This document shows positions 35,519-44,955 of a stretch of 64,000 nt of DNA, one piece after another; the first letter of the stretch is position 1; every line of letters starts with the position of its first letter. A program made the translations under genes and the position numbers. Under the pieces are notes generated by a model. It was not told the origin of the DNA. It did no database searches and saw nothing but the letters and a program-made list of their open reading frames with translations. This DNA is from Vibrio sp. 05-20-BW147 (GTDB lineage Bacteria > Pseudomonadota > Gammaproteobacteria > Enterobacterales > Vibrionaceae): positions 292,651 through 356,650 of the forward strand of contig NZ_SZTO01000010.1 of assembly GCF_013369385.1 (NCBI RefSeq). Reading direction: 5' to 3'.

Positions 35519-36256
35519 TTAATCATTTTGTGTCCAAGCACTAAGCTTAGTGCGCAAACGTTGCATTGACTGGCTCAATATCTGACTGACGCGAGACTCG
35601 CTAACACTCAGAATTTCCCCAATTTCTTTTAAGTTTAGCTCTTCATCATAATAGAGCGAAAGTACCAAAGCTTCACGTTCTGGTAGCTGTTTTATTGATT
35701 CAACCAGTGCTTTTCTAAAATATTCATCAGCAACACCTTTAAAAGGGGTGTTGTTGTCTGAATCTTCCACCGAGGTGATCACATCATCCGATACCCCAAG
35801 ATCTTCAATACCAATCAAGCGAGAACAATTGATATCTGTCAAAGCATTGTGGTATTGCTCTAGTGACATCCCCATATGCTTCGCTACTTCGGCATCACTT
35901 GGATCTCGATTGAGTATTCCTTCAAGTTCGGCTATCGCTTGGCTAATCTCTCGATTGCTTTTGTGTACCGAACGAGGCACCCAATCACCACGCCTGATAT
36001 CATCAAGCATAGCACCACGGATACGAATGCCAGCATAAGTTTCAAAACTCGCGCCTTTTGTAGCGTCATAATTTTGTTGAGCTTCTATCAGGCCAATCAT
36101 ACCCGCTTGGATTAGGTCCTCGACCTGAACGCTAGGAGGCAGCCGTCCTAATAAATGGTGAGCAATGCGTTTGACCAACACCGAATATCTTTCAATGAAC
36201 AGTTTTTGGCTGTTCACATTCGCATGCTGGTCATAAGTAAGCGCTTTATTCACCAA
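35519..36256 (-). CDS. fliA: Flagellar sigma factor FliA (sigma-28)
   Basis: Sigma-28 for late (class IV) flagellar genes, including flagellins. The 245-residue protein has region 2 (VEDLIQAGMIGLIEA ... YAGIRIRGAMLDDIRR), region 3 and the C-terminal region 4 with LNLKEIGEILSVSESRVSQ. There is no region 1.1. It overlaps flhG by 11 bases. Its predicted target promoter TAAAGGTA-N11-GCCGTTAA is visible upstream of the complete flagellin gene in this window. Confidence 0.97.
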   Translation of the reverse strand: MVNKALTYDQHANVNSQKLFIERYSVLVKRIAHHLLGRLPPSVQVEDLIQAGMIGLIEAQQNYDATKGASFETYAGIRIRGAMLDDIRRGDWVPRSVHKSNREISQAIAELEGILNRDPSDAEVAKHMGMSLEQYHNALTDINCSRLIGIEDLGVSDDVITSVEDSDNNTPFKGVADEYFRKALVESIKQLPEREALVLSLYYDEELNLKEIGEILSVSESRVSQILSQSMQRLRTKLSAWTQND

Positions 36257-37133
36257 ACGGTTCCTCTATAAATGCATTGCGTGAGAGCAATCTTTCGACA
36301 AAGAATTCCAAATGACCACTTGGGCTTTTGGGTATTGGCCAAGTCAGCGCTTTGTTGGCTAACGAACTGATCGCCAACGCTGCAGGGGAACGCGGGAAAG
36401 CGTCCACCACGATTTTCTGTCTCTTGACCGCTTGTCGCACTTTATCATCTAACGGAATACATGCTACGAGTTCGAGGCTCACATTCAAGAATCGCTCTGT
36501 GACCAACGTCAATTTTGCAAACAATTCTCGACCTTCTCGGTAGCTTCTGACCATATTTGCAACAATCTTGAAGCGTTGAACTTGATGCTCTTTACTCAAT
36601 AACTTAATTAAAGCATATGCATCGGTAATTGAGGTAGGTTCATCACACACCACAACGATAACATCTTGAGCTGCTCGTGAAAAACTAATCACCATATCAG
36701 AAATACCGGCGGCTGTATCAATGAGCAGCACATCCATATCATCTTCAAGGCTACCGAATGCTCGAATCAAACCAACGTGCTGAGCATGTGAAAGCTCTGT
36801 CATACTCTGCGTCCCAGACGTTGCCGGTATTATTTTAATACCATATGGTCCTTCAACAATAGCATCTTTTAGCTCACATTCCCCAGCCAATACATGCCCT
36901 AAGTTACGTTTTGAACGAATTCCGAGCATAACGTCGACATTAGCAAGACCTAGGTCAGCATCTAGGACCATCACTTTCTTTCCTTGGCGAGCCATTGAAA
37001 TCGCTAAGCCAAGGGTTACGTTTGATTTACCCACACCACCTTTTCCGCCAGTAACTGCAATCACTTTGGTTAATGATGGTTGTGTTAAGCGACGGAGGCC
37101 GCTTGCTTGATCGTGTATCATATTCTCAGTCAT
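36246..37133 (-). CDS. flhG: Flagellar number regulator FlhG (FleN)
   Basis: MinD-like ATPase that limits polar flagellar number by antagonising FlhF and FlrA. From ATG 37133 it has 295 residues, beginning MTENMIHDQASGLRRL. The deviant Walker A GGKGGVGKS is at about 29-37, VLDADLGLANVD is the Walker A' region and VLLIDTAAG is Walker B. An upstream in-frame ATG at 37214 would overlap the end of flhF by 68 bases and lacks family similarity. It lies 13 bases after flhF. Confidence 0.96.
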   Translation of the reverse strand: MTENMIHDQASGLRRLTQPSLTKVIAVTGGKGGVGKSNVTLGLAISMARQGKKVMVLDADLGLANVDVMLGIRSKRNLGHVLAGECELKDAIVEGPYGIKIIPATSGTQSMTELSHAQHVGLIRAFGSLEDDMDVLLIDTAAGISDMVISFSRAAQDVIVVVCDEPTSITDAYALIKLLSKEHQVQRFKIVANMVRSYREGRELFAKLTLVTERFLNVSLELVACIPLDDKVRQAVKRQKIVVDAFPRSPAALAISSLANKALTWPIPKSPSGHLEFFVERLLSRNAFIEEPFGE

Positions 37134-37146
37134 AGTAGTCCGCCGC

Positions 37147-38640
37147 CTAGAATCCTTCGTTGTCACTGTTCCAGTAGTGAGGTTCATTCTCTGTCGACTT
37201 CTCAAGCAGTTCATTCGCTTTCGCGATCAAATATTTTGGTTGTGCTATCACGATGTCTTCTGGCACCCGCTGGCCATTTGCGATATAAGCAACGGGCAGC
37301 GCATTTTGAATGACAACACTGACAAATTCGCCCAAGCTTAATGACTCATCGAGCTTGGTCAGGATACAACCTGAAAGTGGAATTCTACGAAAATGATCTA
37401 AAGTCTCTTGTAGTACTCGTCGTTGAGCTGTAGCGGGAAGCACTAGATAACTATGAATGACTTCACCACTCTCCTGCATCAAGGTATCGAGCTGTTCTGA
37501 TAATCGGACATCTCGCTGTCCCATACCCGCTGTATCGACCAAGATCAGTTTTCTGTTTCTGAGCTGATAGATTACATCGGCTAACTCTTTAGAATCTTTA
37601 GCAACTTTTACGGGGCAACCCATAATTCTTCCATAAATGGAGAGTTGCTCATGCGCACCGATTCGATAAGTATCGGTCGTCACTAACGCGACATTGTTCG
37701 CGCCATACTCCATGGCTGCTCGTGCTGCAAGTTTGGCTATCGTGGTGGTCTTCCCAACCCCGGTTGGGCCCAACAACGCCACAACACCACCACGTTTCAG
37801 AATATCCTGTTTGGTCACGCTAATTTGGTCAGAGACCAAAGCGAGCAACGCCTTCCATGCACGGGCGGGTTTGGTATCTTCTGGAATGTAACACGCCATC
37901 TGATCCGCCAGTTCAGGGGAAACTCCCATACGTTCGAGGCGCTTGATAAGCATTGCCCTAAGTGGCTCTCTACGTTCCACTTCTTGCCAAAGTAATCCCG
38001 ACACCTGATGTTCCAGCAGACGCCGTATTGAGGTCATCTCTTCACGCATGTTTTCTAGTTCGTTACTGCCTTCTTCCTGTTCAGGCTGAGGCTTACGACG
38101 ATCATAGCGTGTTGGGTCGAGGCGAGGCTCTGGGCGTGGAACACGCCTGTCTTCCGCAATCAGCTTAGCCAACGGTGAATTCTCACGAATTCGGACGTTA
38201 TTGCCTTGCTCTTCACGATGTTTGTTTTGTCTTTCCAGCAATGAGTTCAGAGAGTCGGCCGATTCATCTCGGTAGCTGCTCTCTTCGCTTGTATTGCTGT
38301 ACTGCTTAAGCATGTTGGCAAAGCGTTTGGTCATGGATCCGCCATTGGTCTTCTCGCTCTGTAAGCTGACGCGATCGTCTTGAAGATCGCGAGTCGCTTT
38401 ACGTGCGGGAGGCGCAGTGTATTGCCCTGCTGTCGACGGGGTTGCTGTCGCTTGTCGGCGACTTAAATTAGGCATGCTGCCAAAAGTGGAGGATTGATTG
38501 TCACCATCAATCGCAGCGACAATTTCAACGCCACCGGCCACCTTTTTGTTCGACATGATGACAGCATCAACGCCAAGTTCTTCTTTTACTTGGAGTAATG
38601 CAGTTCGCATGTCTTTGGCAAAAAATCGTTTTATTTTCAA
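37147..38640 (-). CDS. flhF: Polar flagellar GTPase FlhF
   Basis: SRP-family GTPase that places the flagellum at the cell pole. It has 497 residues, with an N-terminal B domain (1-200, variable and basic/polar), an N domain (about 200-280) and a G domain with G1 GPTGVGKTT at 291-299, LVTTDTYRIGAHEQL, LVDTAGMGQRD and TKLDE. Acting with FlhG and polar HubP gives a single polar flagellum in Vibrio. It starts 49 bases after flhA, so it is in the same transcript. Confidence 0.96.
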   Translation of the reverse strand: MKIKRFFAKDMRTALLQVKEELGVDAVIMSNKKVAGGVEIVAAIDGDNQSSTFGSMPNLSRRQATATPSTAGQYTAPPARKATRDLQDDRVSLQSEKTNGGSMTKRFANMLKQYSNTSEESSYRDESADSLNSLLERQNKHREEQGNNVRIRENSPLAKLIAEDRRVPRPEPRLDPTRYDRRKPQPEQEEGSNELENMREEMTSIRRLLEHQVSGLLWQEVERREPLRAMLIKRLERMGVSPELADQMACYIPEDTKPARAWKALLALVSDQISVTKQDILKRGGVVALLGPTGVGKTTTIAKLAARAAMEYGANNVALVTTDTYRIGAHEQLSIYGRIMGCPVKVAKDSKELADVIYQLRNRKLILVDTAGMGQRDVRLSEQLDTLMQESGEVIHSYLVLPATAQRRVLQETLDHFRRIPLSGCILTKLDESLSLGEFVSVVIQNALPVAYIANGQRVPEDIVIAQPKYLIAKANELLEKSTENEPHYWNSDNEGF

Positions 38641-38689
38641 ACCATTCGTCCATTAAACAGGGCTTAACCATCAGTTATTAATTAATAGA

Positions 38690-40792
38690 TCAGTTACCCA
38701 CAGCCTGTACAATTCGAATTTGTTTTTCGTCAGGAATTTCCTGATACGAAAGCACTCTGAGGTTAGGAATCGTGTTCTTAACAAATTTCGCCAGAGTGGA
38801 CCGCAGCACGCCCGAGGTGAGTAAGACTGCTGGTTCGCCTTTGAGCTCTTGCTCCTGAGTCGCCATCATCAACGATGATTGCAATCTTTCAGCCAAACCG
38901 GGTTCGATGCCCGCAGACTCACCACCTGACGCCTGCATGGTCTGATGCAATATTTGTTCCAGCTCTGGAATTAGGGTAATCACTGGCAACTCGGGTTCTA
39001 TTCCATTGATTTCCTGAACGATTAGTCGTTTTAATGAAATCCGTACTGCCGCAGTGAGAATGTCGGGTTCTTGACTCTTTGAGGAATATTCAGCCAAGGT
39101 CTGAACAATGGTGCGAATATCTCGAATAGGAATCGCTTCATTAAGTAGATTTTGCAGCACTTTCACCACCGTACCTAGCGCCAGTTGGTCAGGAACAAAA
39201 TTCTCCACCAGTTTCGGCGCACTTCGGCCCAACATTTCCAGCAAGTTCTGTACTTCTTCATGGCCGAGTAACTGCGATGCATTATTAGTGAGTAGCTGAC
39301 TCATGTGAGTTGCTAGCACGGTTGAAGAATCCACCACAGTATAGCCTAGTGCTTGAGCGTGCTCTCTTTGGTCAGGTCGAATCCAAACCGCTTCCAACCC
39401 AAATGCTGGGTCGATAGTCGGTTCACCATCGATCATGCCATACACTTGACCTGGGTTAATGGCCAGTTCTTGATCAGGACGAATTTCAGCTTCACCGACG
39501 GCGACACCCATCAAAGTGATTCGATAACTGTTCGGAGTGAGTTCTAAGTTGTCACGAATGTGCACTGGCGGGATCAGGAAGCCAAAATCTTGTGAGAGCT
39601 TCTTACGAACCCCTTTCACGCGTTCAAGCAGTTCGCCACCTTGGTCTCTGTCCACCAATGGGATAAGACGATAACCCACTTCCAAGCCAATGATGTCGAC
39701 CGGCTGTACGTCATCCCAAGAGAGCTCACGTACAGAGGGGGCATTGCTGCTGTCTGCCACCATGGGCACTTTCGGTTCTTTGGCCTTTTGCTTTTGCTTC
39801 TTATCAATAAAGTAAGCACCTGCTCCGGCGATCGCCGCTAGCGTCAGGAAAGCAAAATGAGGCATACCAGGTACAATCCCCATGATGCCCAGAATCGCTG
39901 CGGTGATCGTAAGCGCTTTTGGATTGTCAAACATTTGGAAGAGCATCTGCTCGCCCATATCTTCATCGGTATTCTGACGAGTCACCATCATCGCCGCTGC
40001 AATAGAAAGCAACAGGGATGGGATCTGCGCCACCAGACCGTCACCAATGGTCAGCAATGTATAGATTTTGATGGCGTCGGTGAAACCAAGATCATACTGC
40101 GCCATACCAATGCTCAAACCACCAATGATGTTGATGAACAAGATCAAAATACCGGCGATGGCATCACCTTTAACGAACTTCGATGCACCATCCATCGAGC
40201 CGTAGAAATCGGCTTCTTTGGTCACTTCAAAACGACGTAAACGCGCTTGTTCTTGGTCTATCAAGCCCGCATTCAAGTCGGCATCGATCGCCATCTGTTT
40301 ACCAGGCAAAGCGTCCAAGGTGAAGCGAGCACTTACCTCGGAAATACGACCCGCACCCTTGGTGACAACCATAAAGTTAATGATCATCAAGATCAGGAAC
40401 ACCACAAGACCAACGGCGTAGTTACCGCCGATCACCACGTTACCAAACGCTTCGATAACGTTACCAGCCGCGTCTCCCCCTTCGTGCCCCTTCAGGAGAA
40501 CCACACGCGTTGAGGCAACGTTCAAGGCCAATCTAAGCAAGGTCGCAATCAAAAGTACCGTGGGGAACGCTGCAAAATCGAGTGGTCGACGGGTATACAC
40601 CGTCACCAACAACACCACCATGGCTAAGGCGATGTTAAAGGTAAAAAACATGTCCAATAGGAACGGAGGAATGGGGAGCACAACCATCGCCAAGGTGGCC
40701 AACACCATAATCGGTGCGCCAATCGCAGGCATGGAGCGTTGGGGAATTTTCGGCAACTTATCTGCAAACGGCAGAGTAAATTTCATAGCCAT
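38690..40792 (-). CDS. flhA: Flagellar export gate protein FlhA
   Basis: Core of the flagellar type III export gate. The 700 residues have eight membrane segments in the first 330, the conserved FHIPEP-type cytoplasmic loop (ARFTLDALPGKQMAIDADLNAG), and a large cytoplasmic domain (about 350-700) that forms the nonameric ring. MAM starts at 40792; the second Met two codons later is equally possible. A sigma-54 promoter lies about 95 bases upstream, so this gene begins the flhA-flhF-flhG-fliA-che transcript. Confidence 0.97.
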   Translation of the reverse strand: MAMKFTLPFADKLPKIPQRSMPAIGAPIMVLATLAMVVLPIPPFLLDMFFTFNIALAMVVLLVTVYTRRPLDFAAFPTVLLIATLLRLALNVASTRVVLLKGHEGGDAAGNVIEAFGNVVIGGNYAVGLVVFLILMIINFMVVTKGAGRISEVSARFTLDALPGKQMAIDADLNAGLIDQEQARLRRFEVTKEADFYGSMDGASKFVKGDAIAGILILFINIIGGLSIGMAQYDLGFTDAIKIYTLLTIGDGLVAQIPSLLLSIAAAMMVTRQNTDEDMGEQMLFQMFDNPKALTITAAILGIMGIVPGMPHFAFLTLAAIAGAGAYFIDKKQKQKAKEPKVPMVADSSNAPSVRELSWDDVQPVDIIGLEVGYRLIPLVDRDQGGELLERVKGVRKKLSQDFGFLIPPVHIRDNLELTPNSYRITLMGVAVGEAEIRPDQELAINPGQVYGMIDGEPTIDPAFGLEAVWIRPDQREHAQALGYTVVDSSTVLATHMSQLLTNNASQLLGHEEVQNLLEMLGRSAPKLVENFVPDQLALGTVVKVLQNLLNEAIPIRDIRTIVQTLAEYSSKSQEPDILTAAVRISLKRLIVQEINGIEPELPVITLIPELEQILHQTMQASGGESAGIEPGLAERLQSSLMMATQEQELKGEPAVLLTSGVLRSTLAKFVKNTIPNLRVLSYQEIPDEKQIRIVQAVGN

Positions 40793-40974
40793 TACTTCGT
40801 CTCAATGGATAACTTTAACTTATTGATATAGAAAATAACCACTGGGGTTATCCGTACGTATCATTCGGATTAGGCCACTCTCAAGCAATCTCTATACCAG
40901 CTCATGCGCCAAAATAATGACAAACGTGACCATACGGCAAAGTACCGCTCAAAAGCGCTCTCATAACAAGCAAA
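40793..40974 (-). promoter_or_regulatory. Upstream region of flhA
   Basis: These 182 bases between flhB and flhA contain the sigma-54 promoter at 40884-40899. I see no terminator after flhB. A leader of about 80 bases lies between the promoter and the ATG. Confidence 0.6.
40884..40899 (-). promoter_or_regulatory. Sigma-54 promoter for flhA
   Basis: TGGTATAGAGATTGCT has the invariant GG and GC with exactly ten bases between and the TTGC(T) -12 element. Consistent with FlrA- and RpoN-dependent class II transcription known in Vibrio. Confidence 0.8.
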
Positions 40975-42105
40975 TCACTGGCGCAAATCAGGTGGAATAG
41001 GCAAATCATAATCTTTCAGTTTCGGACGATGCCCACCTCGTTTTCGATACTGCTTCAGTTGGAACACATACGCCAGAATCTGAGCCACTGCAGTAAACAA
41101 CCCATCTGGGATCTGCTGTTCCAGCTCCGTTGAATAGTAAAGCGCGCGTGCCAGCGGCGGAGCTGGAACAATGTAAATATCATGCTCTCTAGCAACTTCT
41201 CGAATTTTCATCGCCATGTGATCGGTTCCTTTCGCCACCACCACAGGCGCTCTATCGGTACTTTGTTTATAACGCAGCGCAACAGAGAAATGCTCCGGGT
41301 TGGTCACGATCACATCCGCGGTCGGAACGTCCGCCATCATACGGCGCTGAGCGGCTTCACGTTGCAGCATACGGATACGGCCTTTGACCTCAGGCTTACC
41401 TTCGGTGTCTTTGTATTCGTCTTTCACTTCTTGCTTGGTCATTTTCAGTTGATCAGCGTGTTGCCAAATCTGAAAAGGAATGTCGATCGCCACCACAATC
41501 AACAACGAACAACTGATCAGCAAAACGAAATTCAACAATATGTCCAAAGCGTGGAAAATATTCTGTGGATAGACATCCAAACTGAGTTGGATTAAGTCTT
41601 CCTGTGAAGCTTGAATCAGATAGATCGCTACGCCCGTGACCAAGGCGACTTTTAAGATGGATTTGATGAGTTCAACCCAGCTTTGCAAGCCAAACATACG
41701 TTTGATGCCGCTCAGTGGGTTCATTTTCGATAATTTAGGCATTGCCGCTTCCACTGAAAAACTGATGCCACCGACGCCGGCAGAACCAATCGCAGCGGCG
41801 ACAAAGAGCGCAAACAAAATAAGCAGCAGAGGAAGCAGCAAAGCGCTTAAGGCACCACTGGCAATATCAAATAGCTTACTGGGGTCAAAAATTTCTTCAC
41901 GAGAGAGGCTAAACAAACGCCCCATCGCTTTGAACAACGCTCGTGCGAGACTTTCACCGAACCACATCAGGGAAACAGCACCAATCACCAATACTGACAC
42001 AGAAGCCAGCTCTTTTGAGCGTGCAACTTGGCCTTTTTCCCGCGCTTGTTGTAACCGTCGGGGCGTGGCTTCTTCGGTACGTTCTTGACCGTCTGACTCT
42101 GCCAA
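40975..42105 (-). CDS. flhB: Flagellar export switch protein FlhB
   Basis: Export-gate membrane protein that switches substrate specificity from rod/hook to filament. The 376 residues comprise four membrane segments (about 30-210) and a cytoplasmic domain cleaved by its own N-P bond. The motif is NPEH at 269-272, at the same residue number as the Salmonella NPTH but with Glu for Thr. It starts nine bases after the fliR stop and ends the fliK-to-flhB transcript unless readthrough reaches flhA. Confidence 0.95.
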   Translation of the reverse strand: MAESDGQERTEEATPRRLQQAREKGQVARSKELASVSVLVIGAVSLMWFGESLARALFKAMGRLFSLSREEIFDPSKLFDIASGALSALLLPLLLILFALFVAAAIGSAGVGGISFSVEAAMPKLSKMNPLSGIKRMFGLQSWVELIKSILKVALVTGVAIYLIQASQEDLIQLSLDVYPQNIFHALDILLNFVLLISCSLLIVVAIDIPFQIWQHADQLKMTKQEVKDEYKDTEGKPEVKGRIRMLQREAAQRRMMADVPTADVIVTNPEHFSVALRYKQSTDRAPVVVAKGTDHMAMKIREVAREHDIYIVPAPPLARALYYSTELEQQIPDGLFTAVAQILAYVFQLKQYRKRGGHRPKLKDYDLPIPPDLRQ

Positions 42106-42114
42106 ACCAGCCTC

Positions 42115-42897
42115 CTAGCAATTCAAGCGAATAAATCGGCAAACCTGCTGTTCGCCTTGCAACCAGTACAGCTCATAGTGGCTGTATAAGCCAGCCAAGA
42201 TGTACCAACAAATCAATAATCCCACCAGCAAAGCGAAAGCGAAACCAAGGGAGAAAATGTTCAGCTGCGGTGCGGCTCGGGTCATCACCCCAAAAGAGAG
42301 GTTGATGGTCAGCAACGCAATAATGCCCGAAAGCGACATGCTCAAGGCGGTTTTGAACATGATGCTCAGCCACAGTGCCAGTTCGCGGAAATCAACCGCA
42401 TTCAATGAACCACTGCCTATGGGCAAGGTTTTGAAGCTAAACAGCACCAATTGCAGCATTTTCAAGTGGCCATCAGTGGCAAGGAAGAACAAGGTCGACA
42501 GGAACATAAATAACTGACCGAGCAGCGGTGTATTCTGTCCATTGGCCGGGTCCACCATGGAGGCGAAACCCAAGCTCGATTGCATACCCAAAATCTGCCC
42601 CAGCAAGACAAACGTTTGGATGATAAATTGCGTGACCATCCCCATCGCTACACCAATGACAATTTGCTCAAAGGTGGTCAAAAAACCTTGGAACGAGAGC
42701 AGTTGGAGCTCTTGTGGTACTGCCGGAATGGCGGGCATCAAGGCCAAGGTGATGGCAAGGCTGAGATAGAGTCGAATTCGAGGAGAAACAAAGCGCGCAC
42801 CCGTCACCGTCATCACCATCAGCATGGATGAGATACGGGTGAAAGGCCAAAAATAGTTGGCTATCCAGTCCAGAATAATGGTGGTTGGATATTCCAT
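42115..42897 (-). CDS. fliR: Flagellar export protein FliR
   Basis: Export-gate membrane subunit that forms the pore complex with FliP and FliQ. From ATG 42897 it has 260 residues with about six membrane segments (for example LALMPAIPAVP, FIIQTFVLLGQILGMQSSLGFASMVDP). I chose 42897 because GGGAGGAG lies directly upstream; an in-frame GTG at 42909 is within that Shine-Dalgarno. It starts just after the fliQ stop. Confidence 0.94.
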   Translation of the reverse strand: MEYPTTIILDWIANYFWPFTRISSMLMVMTVTGARFVSPRIRLYLSLAITLALMPAIPAVPQELQLLSFQGFLTTFEQIVIGVAMGMVTQFIIQTFVLLGQILGMQSSLGFASMVDPANGQNTPLLGQLFMFLSTLFFLATDGHLKMLQLVLFSFKTLPIGSGSLNAVDFRELALWLSIMFKTALSMSLSGIIALLTINLSFGVMTRAAPQLNIFSLGFAFALLVGLLICWYILAGLYSHYELYWLQGEQQVCRFIRLNC

Positions 42898-42909
42898 CGC
42901 TCCTCCCAC

Positions 42910-43179
42910 CTAGTACAGAACTTGCGGAAAACGTTCCACTAGCGCGAAAAAGTATTCCATCAACATCTGTGTCATCCAATGGCCAAAGAGCATTAACGCC
43001 AGCAAAGTCACAATCAGACGTGGCAAAAAGCTCAGGGTTTGTTCGTTGATCGAGGTCGCCGCCTGAAAGATAGCCACAATCAAACCCACCAACAAACTGG
43101 GAATAATGATGGCACACACCATGATAAGAACCATCCACAGTGCTTCACGAAACAGCTCAACAAAGACTTCAGGTGTCAT
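42910..43179 (-). CDS. fliQ: Flagellar export protein FliQ
   Basis: Small export-gate subunit of 89 residues with two membrane helices (about 15-40 and 55-75), assembling around FliP and FliR. The conserved start MTPEVFVELFREALW and the loop AIFQAATSINEQTLSFLPR are typical. It follows fliP by 15 bases and precedes fliR. Confidence 0.96.
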   Translation of the reverse strand: MTPEVFVELFREALWMVLIMVCAIIIPSLLVGLIVAIFQAATSINEQTLSFLPRLIVTLLALMLFGHWMTQMLMEYFFALVERFPQVLY

Positions 43180-43194
43180 CGCTTATCCTCCCTG

Positions 43195-44064
43195 CTACAA
43201 GGCAAAACTGCCAGCTAAGGTGGACAAGATCAAATTCCAGCCATCGACTAACACGAACAGCATCAGCTTAAATGGTAACGAAACGATCATTGGAGAAAGC
43301 ATCATCATACCCATTGCCATCAGCACCGAAGCCACCACAAGGTCAATGATAAGGAACGGCAAAAACAGCATGAATCCGATTTGGAATGCGGTTTTCAGCT
43401 CAGAAGTGATGAACGCGGGAATCAACACTGCCATCGACACATCTTCAGGATTAGTGACTTGCTCTCCAGACATGTTGACGAATGTTTCGAGATCTTTCAC
43501 GCGTGTTTGCTTGAGCATAAACGCTTTCATTGGCCCTTGCGCGGCGTCAAACGCTTCGCGTGCGGTGAGCTGCTCATTCAGGTACGGCTGAACCGCCTGT
43601 TCATTCACTTCGTTGATCACCGGCGACATGATAAAAAAGGTTAAGAAAAGTGCGATACCAATAATGACCTGGTTTGACGGCGTTTGTTGCAGACCCATGG
43701 CCTGTCGCAAAATCGACATCACCACCACAATGCGAGTGAATGAGGTCATCAAAATTACCATCGCTGGCAAGAAGCCAAGCATGGTCATTAACGCTAAAAT
43801 CTGCAACGTGACCGAGTAGTCTTCACTGCCGTCAGGGTTAGTGGTCATGGTGAAAGCAGGAATTCCCCCACCTTTGCCAACACTCATAAACTCGCTTTGA
43901 CTGGTGTCACTCTGCATTTGTGAAACCGTCACACTACCGCCCGGTGCAAGATTGGCTGGCAACGCGGTCTCTTCCGCTTGTGCCCAAGCCGAAAAGGAAA
44001 ATAGGGATGCCATCAGTAAGCTGAGTGATAGCCAAAACGTGGTCAGAAGTTGCTTATTGTTCAT
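43195..44064 (-). CDS. fliP: Flagellar export protein FliP
   Basis: Pore-forming subunit of the flagellar export gate. It has 289 residues with a cleavable signal peptide (cut near SAWA-QA), a periplasmic segment and four membrane helices. The strongly conserved [27 protein letters not shown] and [23 protein letters not shown] stretches identify it. It overlaps fliO by 11 bases. Confidence 0.97.
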   Translation of the reverse strand: MNNKQLLTTFWLSLSLLMASLFSFSAWAQAEETALPANLAPGGSVTVSQMQSDTSQSEFMSVGKGGGIPAFTMTTNPDGSEDYSVTLQILALMTMLGFLPAMVILMTSFTRIVVVMSILRQAMGLQQTPSNQVIIGIALFLTFFIMSPVINEVNEQAVQPYLNEQLTAREAFDAAQGPMKAFMLKQTRVKDLETFVNMSGEQVTNPEDVSMAVLIPAFITSELKTAFQIGFMLFLPFLIIDLVVASVLMAMGMMMLSPMIVSLPFKLMLFVLVDGWNLILSTLAGSFAL

Positions 44065-44476
44065 TCTTTTTCAGTAGCTGGCTAAATTGTTGTGCAAATG
44101 CCGTTTTAGCCAACTCCTCCTGTTTTAACGGATGCTCTAATTTTGCAATCAGCTGGATAGACTGACTGGTGATGCCCACTAAAAATTGTTCTTCCCCCGC
44201 CTGAACAACGGCGATGCGCTCTCGGGTCCCCACCGCCATTTGGCTCACCACTTTTAGACCGTGTTTCTGGCCGAATGCTGGCGTTTGGATGCGCTTCATC
44301 AGCCAAGCTAAAAAGAGAATAAAAGCGATAACGAGGAGAAGAGAAGCAAACGTGGTGGCAAGGTCAAGTTCTGGCGTTTGAGGCGCGGCCCAAACACGAG
44401 GAGCACTCGTCATGGTGACCAGTGCTCCTGTAAGACCAAATAAGCGATGGCGATAACGGCTTGGTCTCATAAGCAT
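44054..44476 (-). CDS. fliO: Flagellar export accessory protein FliO
   Basis: Membrane protein that helps FliP assemble. It has 140 residues with a hydrophobic N-terminus (about 10-30), a main membrane segment (about 44-60) and a small cytoplasmic SpoA-linked domain ([31 protein letters not shown]). The start overlaps the fliN stop by one base and the end overlaps fliP by 11 bases. Confidence 0.92.
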   Translation of the reverse strand: MLMRPSRYRHRLFGLTGALVTMTSAPRVWAAPQTPELDLATTFASLLLVIAFILFLAWLMKRIQTPAFGQKHGLKVVSQMAVGTRERIAVVQAGEEQFLVGITSQSIQLIAKLEHPLKQEELAKTAFAQQFSQLLKKNEQ

Positions 44477-44886
44477 TAACGCAATTTTTTGATACGTTCA
44501 GTTTGGCTGATCACGTCAGTGAGACGAATACCAAACTTATCGTTGACCACCACGACCTCGCCATGCGCAATCAATGTTCCATTGACCAACACATCGAGTG
44601 ATTCACCCGCCAGGCGGTCCAGTTCCACTACCGAACCTTGGTTAAGCTGAAGTAAGTTACGAATGCTGATTTGTGAACGGCCCACTTCCATTGAAATGGT
44701 CACTGGAATATCCATAATGGTATCCAGTTTACGACGCTCATCGGCGGTGATTGGCGCAGAGGTGTCTTTTAGTTCTTCCAATGGTGCAGCTAAAACTTCG
44801 TCAACATCAATGTCAGGCGCTGAAGGATCTTCACCCAGAGCCGCTGCCCATTCTGCCGCTAGCCTTTCATCTTCACTTGATGCCAT
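44476..44886 (-). CDS. fliN: Flagellar switch protein FliN
   Basis: C-ring component that with FliM sets rotation direction. It has 136 residues: a variable acidic N-terminal 55 residues and a C-terminal SpoA domain (about 60-135) with MDIPVTISMEVGRSQISIRNLLQLNQGSVVELDR. It follows fliM by 69 bases and is coupled to fliO. Confidence 0.97.
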   Translation of the reverse strand: MASSEDERLAAEWAAALGEDPSAPDIDVDEVLAAPLEELKDTSAPITADERRKLDTIMDIPVTISMEVGRSQISIRNLLQLNQGSVVELDRLAGESLDVLVNGTLIAHGEVVVVNDKFGIRLTDVISQTERIKKLR

Positions 44887-44955
44887 GTTACTGTCCTGTT
44901 TTTACTTACTGTTTAACTGAATACTAGACAAAGATATTACTCAATACAGAGCGTA

